A DNA stretch of 64,000 nucleotides, taken from assembly GCA_045125935.1 (NCBI GenBank), contig JBGVNW010000056.1:62001-126000 (forward strand), given 5' to 3'. The DNA comes from CAG-877 sp045125935. GTDB taxonomy: Bacteria; Bacillota_I; Bacilli_A; RF39; UBA660. Of the stretch, positions 1 through 8,760 are shown piece by piece (position 1 is the first letter of the stretch; each line of letters begins with the position of its first letter). Both the position numbers and the translations under genes were made by a program. Under the pieces are notes generated by a model, which searched no databases, was not told where the DNA came from, and saw nothing but the letters and a program-made list of their open reading frames with translations.

Positions 1-678
1 CATACACGCTAGAATATTTTTAGGTAAATGACAATCAGTTGGATAACCGTCTTTAAACGTTAAATCATTACTGATACGAACCATTCCACCTACAGCAACT
101 GTCATGTCATCTTCTAAAATCGGTCTAACAATATTGATTAGAGAATCTTTTTGTAAGAAACTATCGGCATCCATACAAATAAAATACGGGTGTTTACTAG
201 CATTAATACCAACATTTAATGCATCAGCTTTACCACCATTTTCTTTTTTTATTAGAGTTAAATCAACCTTATGATCATATGATTCATATACTTCAATTAT
301 TTTATTTGTTTCAATTTGACTATCTATTTTCTTTTTTACTAATTTCATATCAAAATAATCAACAATATTTTTAGTGGTATTATCTTTAGAACCATCATCT
401 ACAACAATTATTTCATAGTTTTCATATTCTAAATCTAATAGTGATTTGATTGTATCACATACAGTTACTTCTTCATTGTAAGCCGGTACAATTATAGATA
501 TTGGAATATTTATATCTTTATTAATTTTATTTTTTAGACGTCTTAGTTTCATTTCAGTATATAAAACTGATGAACCTACACATACTGAAATAAATAAGAA
601 CGTAGCATATCCTATTAGATATGCAATAAAGAATCCCTCAATAATTTGTAATATTAATTTTACTGTTTCTATACTCAT
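1..678 (-). CDS. Family 2 glycosyltransferase, membrane-bound, partial (C-terminus beyond the left window edge)
   Basis: Reading the minus strand from ATG at 678 gives an open frame to the edge. An N-terminal membrane segment (about residues 10-40) is followed by a GT-A nucleotide-sugar transferase domain. Seen: IIVPAYNEE, VVDDGSKDNT, the GGKADALN segment and MDADS (the DXD-type metal/UDP-sugar site). This pattern is typical of processive polysaccharide synthases of the PgaC/BcsA type, which polymerise sugars at the membrane. The start overlaps the stop of the HEAT-repeat gene by 4 bases, so it is the last visible gene of the operon that begins at 6712. The catalytic QxxRW region and C-terminal membrane helices would lie outside the window. 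Family is confident; the sugar and product are unknown. Confidence 0.85.
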   Translation of the reverse strand, partial: MSIETVKLILQIIEGFFIAYLIGYATFLFISVCVGSSVLYTEMKLRRLKNKINKDINIPISIIVPAYNEEVTVCDTIKSLLDLEYENYEIIVVDDGSKDNTTKNIVDYFDMKLVKKKIDSQIETNKIIEVYESYDHKVDLTLIKKENGGKADALNVGINASKHPYFICMDADSFLQKDSLINIVRPILEDDMTVAVGGMVRISNDLTFKDGYPTDCHLPKNILACM

Positions 679-1781
679 CTTACTTCACCACTTTTTGGCT
701 TGTTTTTTTCGAAATGATAATCATACATTTCTAATATTTCACCTTCTCGTTCGAAGAAGTCGTCTACTTCTTTAGAATCTAGTCCTAATCTAATAAAAGC
801 TAAACTTTCACAAGCAATATCCCTAATATGAAAGTCTTCTGAATAAATAGCTTTTTCGATTGCTTTAAGACAATTTTTTGTTTTATAATTTCGAAGTGCT
901 TTTACTATGTAATAACATAGATCATTATCTATATCTAAATATTTATAAACATATGTAGCTAATATAGGGCCAGCTGGTTTATAGCAAACATATTCAAAAT
1001 ACTTTAGACAACTTATTTTTAAACTTCTTGGAGATCTTCTATTTAATAATAAATCAAGAATTACTTTACAATTTTTATTATCAAAATAGGCTGCATATTC
1101 AATAATTGAACATTTAATATCAGTAGAGAATTTATTGAAATTACTTAATAATACCTCTAGTAGTTCTTCACTATTTTCCCTATATGAATTTAGTCCAATG
1201 ATGATAACATTCTTGTGAAAGAATTTTGTTGAATTACTGATTATTTTTAATGCTTCTGTAATCTTATTAGGGTTTGCCATACTACAAATTGCTAGATAGG
1301 CATTATCACGACAGTAAATACTTTCATCGATTAGATTTTCAAATAGCACATCTTCTACGGCCTTTACATTATTCTGATAAAAAAGACCATATTCTTTTAA
1401 TGATTTAATACAAAAAGCTTTTTCGATGTTATTCTTTTTATCATACTTGTATAATAATTCTTCAAATACTTCTTTACATTCTTGAAGGTATTTTTGAATA
1501 TATGGTTCTTCTTTTTTTAAATAATTTATAATTATTGTGTCATAAGTTAGTAAATTGTTACTATTTAATAATTTTCTTTTTAGATATTTTTTATGTTCGG
1601 TTGATACTTGTTGATTTTCTTTTAATAGTTGGAATTGTTCTTTTATTTTTTCTTTGTATTTTTTTATTTTAATAGCATTTATCCTATCATTTCCCTTTCC
1701 ATAAATTATGGCAGAAGCATTAAATATTATCATACAGAAACAAATGATAGTGTAAATAAGTATTAAATATGTTACTTTCAT
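675..1781 (-). CDS. Membrane-anchored HEAT-repeat protein
   Basis: This 368-residue protein has one N-terminal membrane helix (residues 4-24). A charged coiled segment follows (about 30-75), then a run of paired-helix repeats of roughly 30-35 residues resembling HEAT repeats, with phrases such as 'RDNAYLAICSMANP' and 'HIRDIACESLAFIRLG'. HEAT solenoids are protein-binding scaffolds. It sits between a glycoside hydrolase and a glycosyltransferase with ATGA overlaps on both sides, so translation is coupled. I infer that it scaffolds or regulates the neighbouring polysaccharide synthase. No catalytic motif is visible. Confidence 0.7.
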   Translation of the reverse strand: MKVTYLILIYTIICFCMIIFNASAIIYGKGNDRINAIKIKKYKEKIKEQFQLLKENQQVSTEHKKYLKRKLLNSNNLLTYDTIIINYLKKEEPYIQKYLQECKEVFEELLYKYDKKNNIEKAFCIKSLKEYGLFYQNNVKAVEDVLFENLIDESIYCRDNAYLAICSMANPNKITEALKIISNSTKFFHKNVIIIGLNSYRENSEELLEVLLSNFNKFSTDIKCSIIEYAAYFDNKNCKVILDLLLNRRSPRSLKISCLKYFEYVCYKPAGPILATYVYKYLDIDNDLCYYIVKALRNYKTKNCLKAIEKAIYSEDFHIRDIACESLAFIRLGLDSKEVDDFFEREGEILEMYDYHFEKNKPKSGEVR

Positions 1782-3889
1782 TTTACATCACCACTTGTCC
1801 AATAATTTTGCAATATATAGTATGATTGCTTTAATCTTTCATGATAGGTTACTTTTGTTCCCCATCCTTCTAAATCTGCTTTAGATAAATTTATGTTTGG
1901 GGTGTCTTCTGTACCAATTCCTAAATATATTTTATCAATTTGTTGCTCCTCTACTCCATAATGTTCATAGTAATCGTCATGGATCATCATTTTAGATGGA
2001 TTAGAGAAGTTTAATAATTGCCATGGTATGCGTATTTCAATATAATCGCCATTTATTATGTAGTCGGCTAATGAATTATAATCTGAACTTTCTGGATTAG
2101 CATTTCCATATTGAAGTTTTCCTGTTTCATATGTTTCAGCCAGATTATCGTTTTGGTCTGTTAATAATTTTTTTGCTGTTTGTAAAATCACATTTATTTT
2201 ATTGAAATTACTGCTATTACTTTTGGCCTTATTTATATATATATTTTGACCTATTACTCTTTCTGAATGTATAGCTAATAAAGCATCATAATATTCATGT
2301 ACATATATTCTACTGTTATCAATTCCGTCTATTTCAATTAAAAAGTCTATGTCTCTGTTGTAAGTATTATCACTTACATTTGTTATTTTACTTCCTGATT
2401 TTTGTGTTGTGTCAATTGGAATATATACTTTTTTTGTCTTGTCAAAATTTTTTATATTTGCTAGTAAATATATGTATTTTTCATCATATTTCATTGAGAG
2501 TGTATTATTACCTTGGATGCTTATAATATCATCGGCTGTCCACTCTGATATATCACCATCAACATAAGATATACTTTTTTCTGTTTCTGGATCAAATGAT
2601 AGGAGTCCAAAAAATTGCTCATTAGTTTGTGCATCACTCCAAAGCGGTGTGTAATTTAAATTAACATTAGCCATAGTATTCCAGGTACGCTTAAACCATT
2701 CGTCTTGCCATGTAAATACAATTCCACCGCTACAATTTGCTTCAATAATTGAATTGTACATTGATACTAGTGCATTGCCTTGCTCTTCCTCTGTCATGTT
2801 ACCTTGATTAAATCCTTTGTTTTTATCTATTGATGCTGGAGCTCTGCTTGTAGGAACACCGAATTCACTAATAATTACAGGTATACTATGATAATCACTT
2901 AATCTTTTTAAATATGCATAGTAGGTATTTATTGTGCCTGTTGAATCTACATAACTTGTCTTATCAGCTTCATAATTTAAATAATCAGGATAATATGGAT
3001 ATATGTGATATGATGCGAAAGTTCCACCAATAAAATCTTCAGAAAATTCTAACTCTTCCACATCAACTTTTGCGCACTTTTGAAAGTAGTTGGCAATTTT
3101 TTCTTCATGTGTTACCGGATCTGTAGTAGGCCAATTAGAAAAAGCAAGCAATCTTTGGTGACCATATTTTTCACTTTCATACTCAATAGATTGATCTCCA
3201 ATATATGCAAGTAAGCTAGAAAAAGCTGAGGCATTATCTTTAGCACTTAAATATTTTCCTTTGTATGGAGACACTTCATTTTTATTATTAGTATAGGCTA
3301 CTGTTGTATCTTCCCATTCTACTCCTAGGATGTAACCAATTACCCACTCTGAAATATTTTTAGCATATAATCCATTTGCATACGCATCATTTGGTAATAT
3401 ATATTTTCTACCATGAATAACATCAATCATTATTTTGGTATCAGCTAATAATTTATCACCAAATTCAGAGGAATAAGCATCTACTTTGGAATTTTGAATG
3501 TAATCATCTACCCAAACACCATGAAGTAAGTATAATGGATTGTCATTATTTTTGTTATACTCATAAAATGCATCATAGAAATCTGGTGATAGAATTGTAT
3601 AAACTCTAATTGTATTAGCACCCATTTCTTGAATTTGTTTAAACCATCTTTTATATGTATCTTTATCTATAGCATAATCAGTTGCAAAATATCCTGGAAT
3701 TCCCGCTCCCATATTTACACCTTTTATTGTATATGGTTCATTATTTACATAGATTGTGGTACTGTCACTTTTGGTAAATGAACTTGGAGTTTTATCTGTC
3801 TTTATGTATATACCAAAAACAAAATAAGCTAAAAATGAAAAAAACAATAGAATTATTAATGATACTATATATATTAAATATTTTTTCAT
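1778..3889 (-). CDS. Membrane-anchored TIM-barrel glycoside hydrolase-like protein
   Basis: This 703-residue protein has an N-terminal signal anchor (residues 5-27), so the bulk lies outside the cell. Residues about 45-430 look like a (beta/alpha)8 glycosidase: 'IKGVNMGAG' at the first strand, 'GANTIRVYTI', 'YILGVEWED' (candidate acid/base Glu) and 'PVIISEFGVP' (candidate nucleophile Glu), then 'GGIVFTWQDEWF'. This is the GH2/GH5-clan layout. The last 230 residues look like a beta-sandwich, possibly carbohydrate-binding. Its stop overlaps the next start (ATGA) in a polysaccharide operon, so trimming or transglycosylation of the operon's glycan is a reasonable inference. The substrate is unknown. 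Confidence 0.7.
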   Translation of the reverse strand: MKKYLIYIVSLIILLFFSFLAYFVFGIYIKTDKTPSSFTKSDSTTIYVNNEPYTIKGVNMGAGIPGYFATDYAIDKDTYKRWFKQIQEMGANTIRVYTILSPDFYDAFYEYNKNNDNPLYLLHGVWVDDYIQNSKVDAYSSEFGDKLLADTKIMIDVIHGRKYILPNDAYANGLYAKNISEWVIGYILGVEWEDTTVAYTNNKNEVSPYKGKYLSAKDNASAFSSLLAYIGDQSIEYESEKYGHQRLLAFSNWPTTDPVTHEEKIANYFQKCAKVDVEELEFSEDFIGGTFASYHIYPYYPDYLNYEADKTSYVDSTGTINTYYAYLKRLSDYHSIPVIISEFGVPTSRAPASIDKNKGFNQGNMTEEEQGNALVSMYNSIIEANCSGGIVFTWQDEWFKRTWNTMANVNLNYTPLWSDAQTNEQFFGLLSFDPETEKSISYVDGDISEWTADDIISIQGNNTLSMKYDEKYIYLLANIKNFDKTKKVYIPIDTTQKSGSKITNVSDNTYNRDIDFLIEIDGIDNSRIYVHEYYDALLAIHSERVIGQNIYINKAKSNSSNFNKINVILQTAKKLLTDQNDNLAETYETGKLQYGNANPESSDYNSLADYIINGDYIEIRIPWQLLNFSNPSKMMIHDDYYEHYGVEEQQIDKIYLGIGTEDTPNINLSKADLEGWGTKVTYHERLKQSYYILQNYWTSGDVK

Positions 3890-3901
3890 TGCTCCACCTG
3901 C

Positions 3902-5320
3902 TTATTTATTATATTTTTTATTTCTTGATTCATGGCAGTATTGTTTTAATGTCTCAATATTCTTATCCATCCAATCACCACGTTCTTTTATGGCATTTTT
4001 TAATTGTGTAATTGCTTCATCATAATTATTTGGAATAAAATGTGGAATAAGTGATGGTGATATAGAATTATAGCCCCAAACTAGAAAATTTCTTTCTATA
4101 GATGCACCTAAGTATGCTACAGTCTCATCTATATAATTATTTAGATATTCTTCCGATAAATATGTTTGTCGCAATTCTTTATATCTTTTAATTACTCTAT
4201 CAACAAATTTTGGATCTTTCAGTAGCATTACATACCATATATTTTCTTGTAATTTAAAATGTTGATTATTATCTAATAAATCATTTTCATAATTATTATT
4301 TGCCGAATTAAAATCCCATATATACATTTTATATTTTCCAGAAACATCTTTATATATATAAGTTGATGTAAAACCAATGTCATAGTTTTGAGTAAATTCA
4401 TTAATAATGAAATAATCTACAAAACTGTTGACGTCAATATAATCATCATATTCTTTATAGTCATATGAATATAATATTTTTTCAAATTTCGAGAAATCAT
4501 CAGTTATATACTTCTTAGTTTCTTCTGTTAAATCCTCTTCTTTTGGATATTCAATTACTATTCCTAATTTTTTTTCTGGAGTGCTTCCTATTTGGTTAGT
4601 ATATACAGAAAAACTATTTAATGATTTTTTTTCATTTAAAACATTTACATCTACTTGCAGCAAATAACTAGTAACAATGCTATTTTGATTCTTTTTCGAT
4701 ATCATTGTTCTTGTCTTTTCACTTTGAGTAACCGCTTCTACTGCTACATATAGTCCTTGGTATTGATTATTTACATATAGTTCTGTAAATCTTGTTTTTG
4801 GAGCTTGTCCCATTATTTCTTGACCTATGTTATACCACATATAATTCCTAATTAAACTTTTATCTATGAACGGTCCATGTAGTACCCAGTCACTTTCTTC
4901 TGGCATTCCGAGTAGTGATTTATCAATTTTTACATCTTGATCATCGACAAATTTTATTGAATAACCTTTTTTATCAAAGCCTAGAGATGATCGCCCTCTA
5001 TATCTTATTCTCACTTTTGATGAGGTACCATTTTCACCTAAAATAGTTACATTATCTCCACCATCATAGATATTTATATCGGCAATAATGTAATTTTCTT
5101 TATTTTTATCTTCTCCAGGTATTGTTTGATTATTGGTATTAATACTTATAATTGGTAAATGCGAACAGTTTTCTATTCCTGTACACATAGATTCATCAGC
5201 ATTATCTTCTAAATGTTGATGATATACATAATTTAACTCTTCTTGATAATATGAACCAAGAATTATTCCTCCTATAATAAGAACAAAAACAGTAAAAATA
5301 GTTATTACTTTGTATTTCAT
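3902..5320 (-). CDS. CotH-family kinase-like surface protein
   Basis: A 472-residue protein with an N-terminal membrane anchor (residues 5-25). The CotH fold follows: 'RIRYRGRSSLGFDKKGYSIKF' near residue 105 and 'LHGPFIDKSLIRNYMWYNIGQEI', then 'FTELYVNNQYQGLYVAVE', and 'YIWDFNSANNN' as the metal-binding loop. CotH proteins are extracellular or spore-coat protein kinases; the RGR-S and WDF motifs match that family. It follows the DUF4956 gene by 2 bases and is followed 12 bases later by the glycosidase gene. CotH, DUF4956 and VTC genes are often found together in bacterial exopolysaccharide or surface clusters. The target protein is unknown. Confidence 0.82.
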   Translation of the reverse strand: MKYKVITIFTVFVLIIGGIILGSYYQEELNYVYHQHLEDNADESMCTGIENCSHLPIISINTNNQTIPGEDKNKENYIIADINIYDGGDNVTILGENGTSSKVRIRYRGRSSLGFDKKGYSIKFVDDQDVKIDKSLLGMPEESDWVLHGPFIDKSLIRNYMWYNIGQEIMGQAPKTRFTELYVNNQYQGLYVAVEAVTQSEKTRTMISKKNQNSIVTSYLLQVDVNVLNEKKSLNSFSVYTNQIGSTPEKKLGIVIEYPKEEDLTEETKKYITDDFSKFEKILYSYDYKEYDDYIDVNSFVDYFIINEFTQNYDIGFTSTYIYKDVSGKYKMYIWDFNSANNNYENDLLDNNQHFKLQENIWYVMLLKDPKFVDRVIKRYKELRQTYLSEEYLNNYIDETVAYLGASIERNFLVWGYNSISPSLIPHFIPNNYDEAITQLKNAIKERGDWMDKNIETLKQYCHESRNKKYNK

Positions 5321-5322
5321 AA

Positions 5323-6000
5323 CTATCCACTTATTTCATCGTTTTGAACAACTAAATTAACATGTTCAACACCATTTAATTTATATAATTTTTCTGTAAT
5401 ACTTTCAGCTGTTTTTTGTTCTTTATCAAATAATTTTTTAGTAATTTCATAAATTAGTTCAATATTGTCAGTAGTTGTGTTTTTTACTCTCATAATTGCT
5501 TTTTTATTGAAATGATTAAATATTGTTCCTTCAATTTTCTTTTCTAATGTTCTTGAGCCTCTAATTATTAGAAGAACTCTATTATCATTTTTGATTCTTC
5601 CGAAGAGTAACATAATAATAAATACTGTGGCACTTCCAATTCCTGCTACTGTAAAGTCTCCTACTCCACAGCAAATACCTACAATAATTGCCCAGAAAAT
5701 ATAGGCTGTATCACGACTATCTTTAATTGCTGTACGGAAACGAACGATAGATAAGGCACCAACCATACCTAAAGATAAGGCAACATTATTTCCGATTACA
5801 GTCATTACCATACTAGTTAAAACTGTTAGCATTACTAATGATACGTTAAATTTTCTACTATAAATTGTTCCTGAATGACTAATATAATATGATAAATAAA
5901 TAGCAATTCCGATTATTAATGCTGCTACTATTTGCATTATAATTTGTTGTACTGTTAATGATGCACTGTTTGATAAAATTTTATATAAATATTCTTTCAT
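5323..6000 (-). CDS. DUF4956 membrane protein
   Basis: A 225-residue protein with four hydrophobic helices in the first 135 residues. It carries the conserved segment 'GNNVALSLGMVGALSIVRFRTAIKD' around residue 70-95 and 'DTAYIFWAIIVGICCG', which identify the DUF4956 family. A cytoplasmic alpha/beta tail follows. The family's function is not established, but it is repeatedly paired with VTC-domain and CotH proteins, exactly as here. It lies 13 bases after the VTC gene and 2 bases before cotH, so these are one transcription unit. Confidence 0.82.
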   Translation of the reverse strand: MKEYLYKILSNSASLTVQQIIMQIVAALIIGIAIYLSYYISHSGTIYSRKFNVSLVMLTVLTSMVMTVIGNNVALSLGMVGALSIVRFRTAIKDSRDTAYIFWAIIVGICCGVGDFTVAGIGSATVFIIMLLFGRIKNDNRVLLIIRGSRTLEKKIEGTIFNHFNKKAIMRVKNTTTDNIELIYEITKKLFDKEQKTAESITEKLYKLNGVEHVNLVVQNDEISG

Positions 6001-6013
6001 TTTAACTCACTCC

Positions 6014-6712
6014 TTAAATATATGTGTAATTTAGGCTCACTGATCTGGCTAGACAATATTTACTTATTGATATTTGACTTTTATTAACATTAGCGATTAT
6101 GTCTTTTATATAACTTAGTAGAAATGTATTGTACTTAACTTCTAAGACAACATTAAACTTATTAAATACAGGATACATATTTAGATTCTCATCAAAAATA
6201 TTAAAATTTGTTTCTGTTGCGATAATATTATGATCGAAGGTTATTCGCGTCTGATTATCTTTACAGACAAATGCTTTGCGGTCATATTGAACAACACACT
6301 TTGGTAGATATCCTTCTGTTATCATATAGGTATAACACTCATTTGCAAAATCGTCATTGTAATTTAATAAGCAATCATAATTACCTTTAATTAATTCTAA
6401 GGCATCTTTTTTATTTACTTTTAAAGACCTCTTTAGTTGATGATCACCTTGTTTTTGTTTAATTTCTAACATTGCAAAATTATCATTCGGATCATAAACT
6501 CTTAGTCTTACTTTTCTTCTTATTTCAATGCCCATTTCTTTTTCGTGAAAATCCTTATTGTCAATCGTATCAAAATATAAACTTCTCACTATATAACCAT
6601 TACTTGAATTGTGTTCATCCCCTGGTAATACCCTTTCAAAAAGATTGGAATATTGCTTGTACTCCAGTTGATTTAATAAATATTTTTTCTCTTGCCTTAA
6701 TACTTGTCTCAT
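6014..6712 (-). CDS. VTC-domain (polyphosphate polymerase-like) protein
   Basis: A 232-residue soluble protein of the VTC tunnel-fold family. It has basic residues on consecutive strands: 'RQEKKYLLN' at the N-terminus, 'RSLYFDT', 'RRKVRLRVYD', 'LEIKQKQGDHQLKRS', 'YDRKAFV', 'RITFDHNI' and 'LEVKYN'. In eukaryotic VTC4 these line a tunnel that makes polyphosphate; the bacterial clade next to DUF4956/CotH is uncharacterised. It is the first gene of the operon and is preceded by a strong promoter (6733-6761). Polyphosphate synthesis is inference; binding of a polyanion or phosphosugar is equally possible. Confidence 0.8.
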   Translation of the reverse strand: MRQVLRQEKKYLLNQLEYKQYSNLFERVLPGDEHNSSNGYIVRSLYFDTIDNKDFHEKEMGIEIRRKVRLRVYDPNDNFAMLEIKQKQGDHQLKRSLKVNKKDALELIKGNYDCLLNYNDDFANECYTYMITEGYLPKCVVQYDRKAFVCKDNQTRITFDHNIIATETNFNIFDENLNMYPVFNKFNVVLEVKYNTFLLSYIKDIIANVNKSQISISKYCLARSVSLNYTYI

Positions 6713-6732
6713 ACACTCACCACTGCGCTACT

Positions 6733-6761
6733 ATTATAGCTCTTTTAGATTTTTATGTCCA
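6733..6761 (-). promoter_or_regulatory. Sigma-A type promoter of the VTC-DUF4956-CotH polysaccharide operon
   Basis: On the minus strand TGGACA (6756-6761, one mismatch to TTGACA) lies exactly 17 bases from a perfect TATAAT (6733-6738), about 20 bases upstream of the first start codon of the operon. Confidence 0.75.
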
Positions 6762-6885
6762 TAAATAATATGTGTTTGTTTTCTTTTTATGAGCGGCATA
6801 TTATGAGTGTTTGCTTTATTTTTATTATTTTACTAATTTAAAGACTGCTTTTCGAAATCTTCTGAATGGAATTCTATAAAATATT

Positions 6886-6910
6886 AAAAAAAGCAACTTT
6901 TACAGTTGCT
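6886..6910 (-). terminator. Intrinsic terminator downstream of the CmpB-like gene
   Basis: A 7-bp stem (6892-6898 with 6904-6910) is followed, reading the minus strand, by seven T residues. It ends transcription arriving from 7056-8335 and insulates the polysaccharide operon. The rest of the 6713-7055 gap shows only AT-rich sequence and the operon promoter. Confidence 0.8.
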
Positions 6911-7055
6911 TAAGTTTTTATTAATTTATATGTGTTTATATATTTCATTTTTTAAGAGTTAAAGTTATGTTATGAGTTGTTTTCTTATTCAATATTAATT
7001 ATATATTTCAACCCATTATAGTTAATTTTGAAGTTTAATATTATCTAATTATATT

Positions 7056-7604
7056 TTATGAAATAATACTTTTTATAATAAAACATATTGCATCAATTAC
7101 AAATATTATTACTGTTATGTTAAATATTCTATTTACTTTTTTGTTTCCCAATTTCTTTATAATTTTTTCAAATAGTGGTTGTAAAATATATAAGAATAAT
7201 ACTCCTCCAAGACCAAATATTGTGCTAGGAAACAAAGCTATTCTGCCTTGAAAATCATATTTATACTTACTGTAATCCCATGACCATGATCCAGTTATGA
7301 ATTCACATAGATATGATGCTATTAACTCTATTATTGTTGCGATTATTGCGGACAGTATAAAGACTACTGGTATCATTAGAATTTTTCTTTTTAATGACTT
7401 ATCTTTTATAAGATGATAAATTAAAATGATAAATAATATGGCTCCTACTCCATATACAGGGCAGTATGGCCCAAACAAAACCCCACGATTAGAATATTCA
7501 TGTCTCTTTATTAATACTAATAAAATTTCAGATAACCAACCAATCATTGAATACATTAAGAAATATAAAAAGTATTTTTTTAACTCTATAGCTTTTATTT
7601 TCAT
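7056..7604 (-). CDS. CmpB-type putative ABC transporter permease (COG4905-like membrane protein)
   Basis: Starting at ATG 7604, preceded by a perfect GGAGG, this is a protein of about 182 residues with five hydrophobic helices. The segments 'YSMIGWLSEILL', 'NRGVLFGPYCPVYGVGA' and 'ELIASYLCEFITGSWSWDYS' are diagnostic of the family annotated as putative ABC transporter permease CmpB (COG4905). Its function is unproven. A longer frame back to 7709 overlaps the end of upp and has no ribosome site, so I rejected it. The gene ends about 145 bases before a terminator. Confidence 0.75.
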   Translation of the reverse strand: MKIKAIELKKYFLYFLMYSMIGWLSEILLVLIKRHEYSNRGVLFGPYCPVYGVGAILFIILIYHLIKDKSLKRKILMIPVVFILSAIIATIIELIASYLCEFITGSWSWDYSKYKYDFQGRIALFPSTIFGLGGVLFLYILQPLFEKIIKKLGNKKVNRIFNITVIIFVIDAICFIIKSIIS

Positions 7605-7695
7605 ACTATAACCTCCTCTTTTGATGTCAGTTATAGTATTTACATAATTTATAGAATTATTAAAAAAGCTTAATCTGATGAATGAAGTTACTTTT

Positions 7696-8335
7696 TTATT
7701 TAGTTCCAAATATTCTATCTCCGGCGTCTCCTAATCCAGGCACGATATATCCATGTTCATTTAAGCATTCATCGATTGCTGCACAATAAATATCTACATC
7801 GGGATGCACCTCTTGCATATTTTTAATTCCTTCTGGAGCAGCAATAATTGCTAAGAACTTTATTTTTTTAGCTCCACTTTCCTTTAGCATACTTATTGCA
7901 TCAATTTCAGAACCACCTGTTGCAAGCATTGGGTCTAAGACTATTACTTCTCTTTTATCAATATTTTTGGGCATTTTATAATAATATTTTACTGGTTTTT
8001 AATGTTTCTTCATTTCGATATAGACCAATGTGTCCTATTTTGGCATTTGGTATAACATTAATTAATCCATCTAACATTCCTGTTCCGGCTCTTAAAATTG
8101 GAACAAAAACATATTTATCTTCATTTAATTTTTTACCTTCCATTTTACACAAAGGTGTTTCAATTTCAATATTATCAAGCTCTGCATCTTTTAGTGTTTC
8201 ATAGCATAACATCGTAGATAATTCACTTATTATTTCCCTAAATTTTTTAGTACCTGTATCCTTATTTCTTAGTATACTCAATTTATGTAATACTAGTGGA
8301 TGATTTAATTCTATTACTTTCATTTTTACCTCCAA
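7696..8335 (-). pseudogene. upp: Uracil phosphoribosyltransferase, frameshifted
   Basis: Two abutting frames together make a full UPRT, which salvages uracil with PRPP to give UMP. The N-terminal part (8335-7976) shows 'LNHPLVLHKLS', 'ETPLCKMEGKKL' and 'PILRAGTGMLDG'. The C-terminal part (7974-7696) shows the PRPP loop 'DPMLATGG' and the signature 'GLGDAGDRIFGTK'. The break is in a run of five A (minus strand, near 8004-8008). Removing one A joins the frames in register, giving about 212 residues, the usual size. It is either a recent single-base insertion, a sequencing or assembly error, or less likely a +1 slip. All active-site residues are otherwise kept, so the lesion is young. Confidence 0.9.
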
Positions 8336-8364
8336 AAAAAGAAAAGAAGTCCCCCTTCTTTTCT
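8333..8364 (-). terminator. upp: Terminator-like hairpin in the upp leader (possible attenuator)
   Basis: A perfect 10-bp stem (8340-8349 with 8355-8364) is followed on the minus strand by a T run that merges into the upp ribosome site (TTTTTTTGGAGGT) just before ATG 8335. A terminator upstream of its own gene's start suggests transcription attenuation, or occlusion of the ribosome site. It may alternatively just end an upstream transcript. Confidence 0.6.
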
Positions 8365-8513
8365 AAATTCTATTATTAGATTTTGAAATGATTCTGTTCA
8401 TAACAATCACTCTATTGTTATTATATCATATATTACATAATTACTATAGATTTATTTTAGAATAACACAACTTAATTATTTACATATAATACTTTAGTTA
8501 GAAAGGAGATTTT

Positions 8514-8734
8514 ATGAAAAGAAAAATTAGTTTGTTTGTCATTGCGATAATTTTATTTATAATTTTAATAATTAGCGCATTATTTTTTGATTTTAATAAA
8601 GGTGATAATAAAAATACAAAGGTTACAGTTGCGGAAGTTGCCCATACTATTTTCTATGCACCACAATATGTTGCAATTGAGAATGGATATTTCGAAGAAT
8701 ATGGTATTGATGTTAGTCTCGTATTGGCAAATGG
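8514..8734 (+). pseudogene. 5' part of ABC substrate-binding protein gene (NMT1/SsuA/TauA type), interrupted by element 1
   Basis: ATG 8514 has an ideal AAAGGAGA site, with a TATAAT at 8485-8490 upstream. It encodes a lipoprotein- or anchor-like N-terminus (hydrophobic residues 4-25) and then the start of a periplasmic-binding fold: 'TVAEVAHTIFYAPQYVAIENGYFEEYGIDVSL'. The 'Y-AP-YVA---GYF-E-GIDV' pattern is typical of binding proteins for nitrate, sulfonates and thiamine precursors. After Asn-Gly the frame enters element 1 and ends within 13 bases at TAA (8745-8747). The rest of the gene is at 33766-34537. Joined at the GG core, the gene is 993 bases (330 codons plus stop) without interruption. 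No TPP riboswitch is visible upstream, so the ligand stays open. Confidence 0.9.
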
Positions 8735-8751
8735 TGTGAAGTCATAAAGTG
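8733..8751 (+). other. attL of element 1 (GG core plus element arm)
   Basis: The core dinucleotide GG is at 8733-8734. The element arm 8735-8751 matches, as an inverted repeat at 14 of 17 positions, the arm at the other end (33747-33763). Joined ends give CACA-GG-TGTG at the centre of attP. Confidence 0.85.
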
Positions 8752-8760
8752 TAATCAATT

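Noticed and set aside
7605..7709. Longer start for the CmpB-like gene
   Set aside because: It overlaps upp, lacks a ribosome site, and would add a non-membrane tail; ATG 7604 has a perfect GGAGG.
7974..8010. Programmed frameshift in upp
   Set aside because: The slip needed is +1 at an A run without a stop or stimulator arrangement, unlike known programmed sites; mutation or sequence error is simpler.
8365..8513. TPP or other riboswitch before the binding-protein gene
   Set aside because: No CTGAGA-type TPP core or other known aptamer pattern is visible in this short leader.
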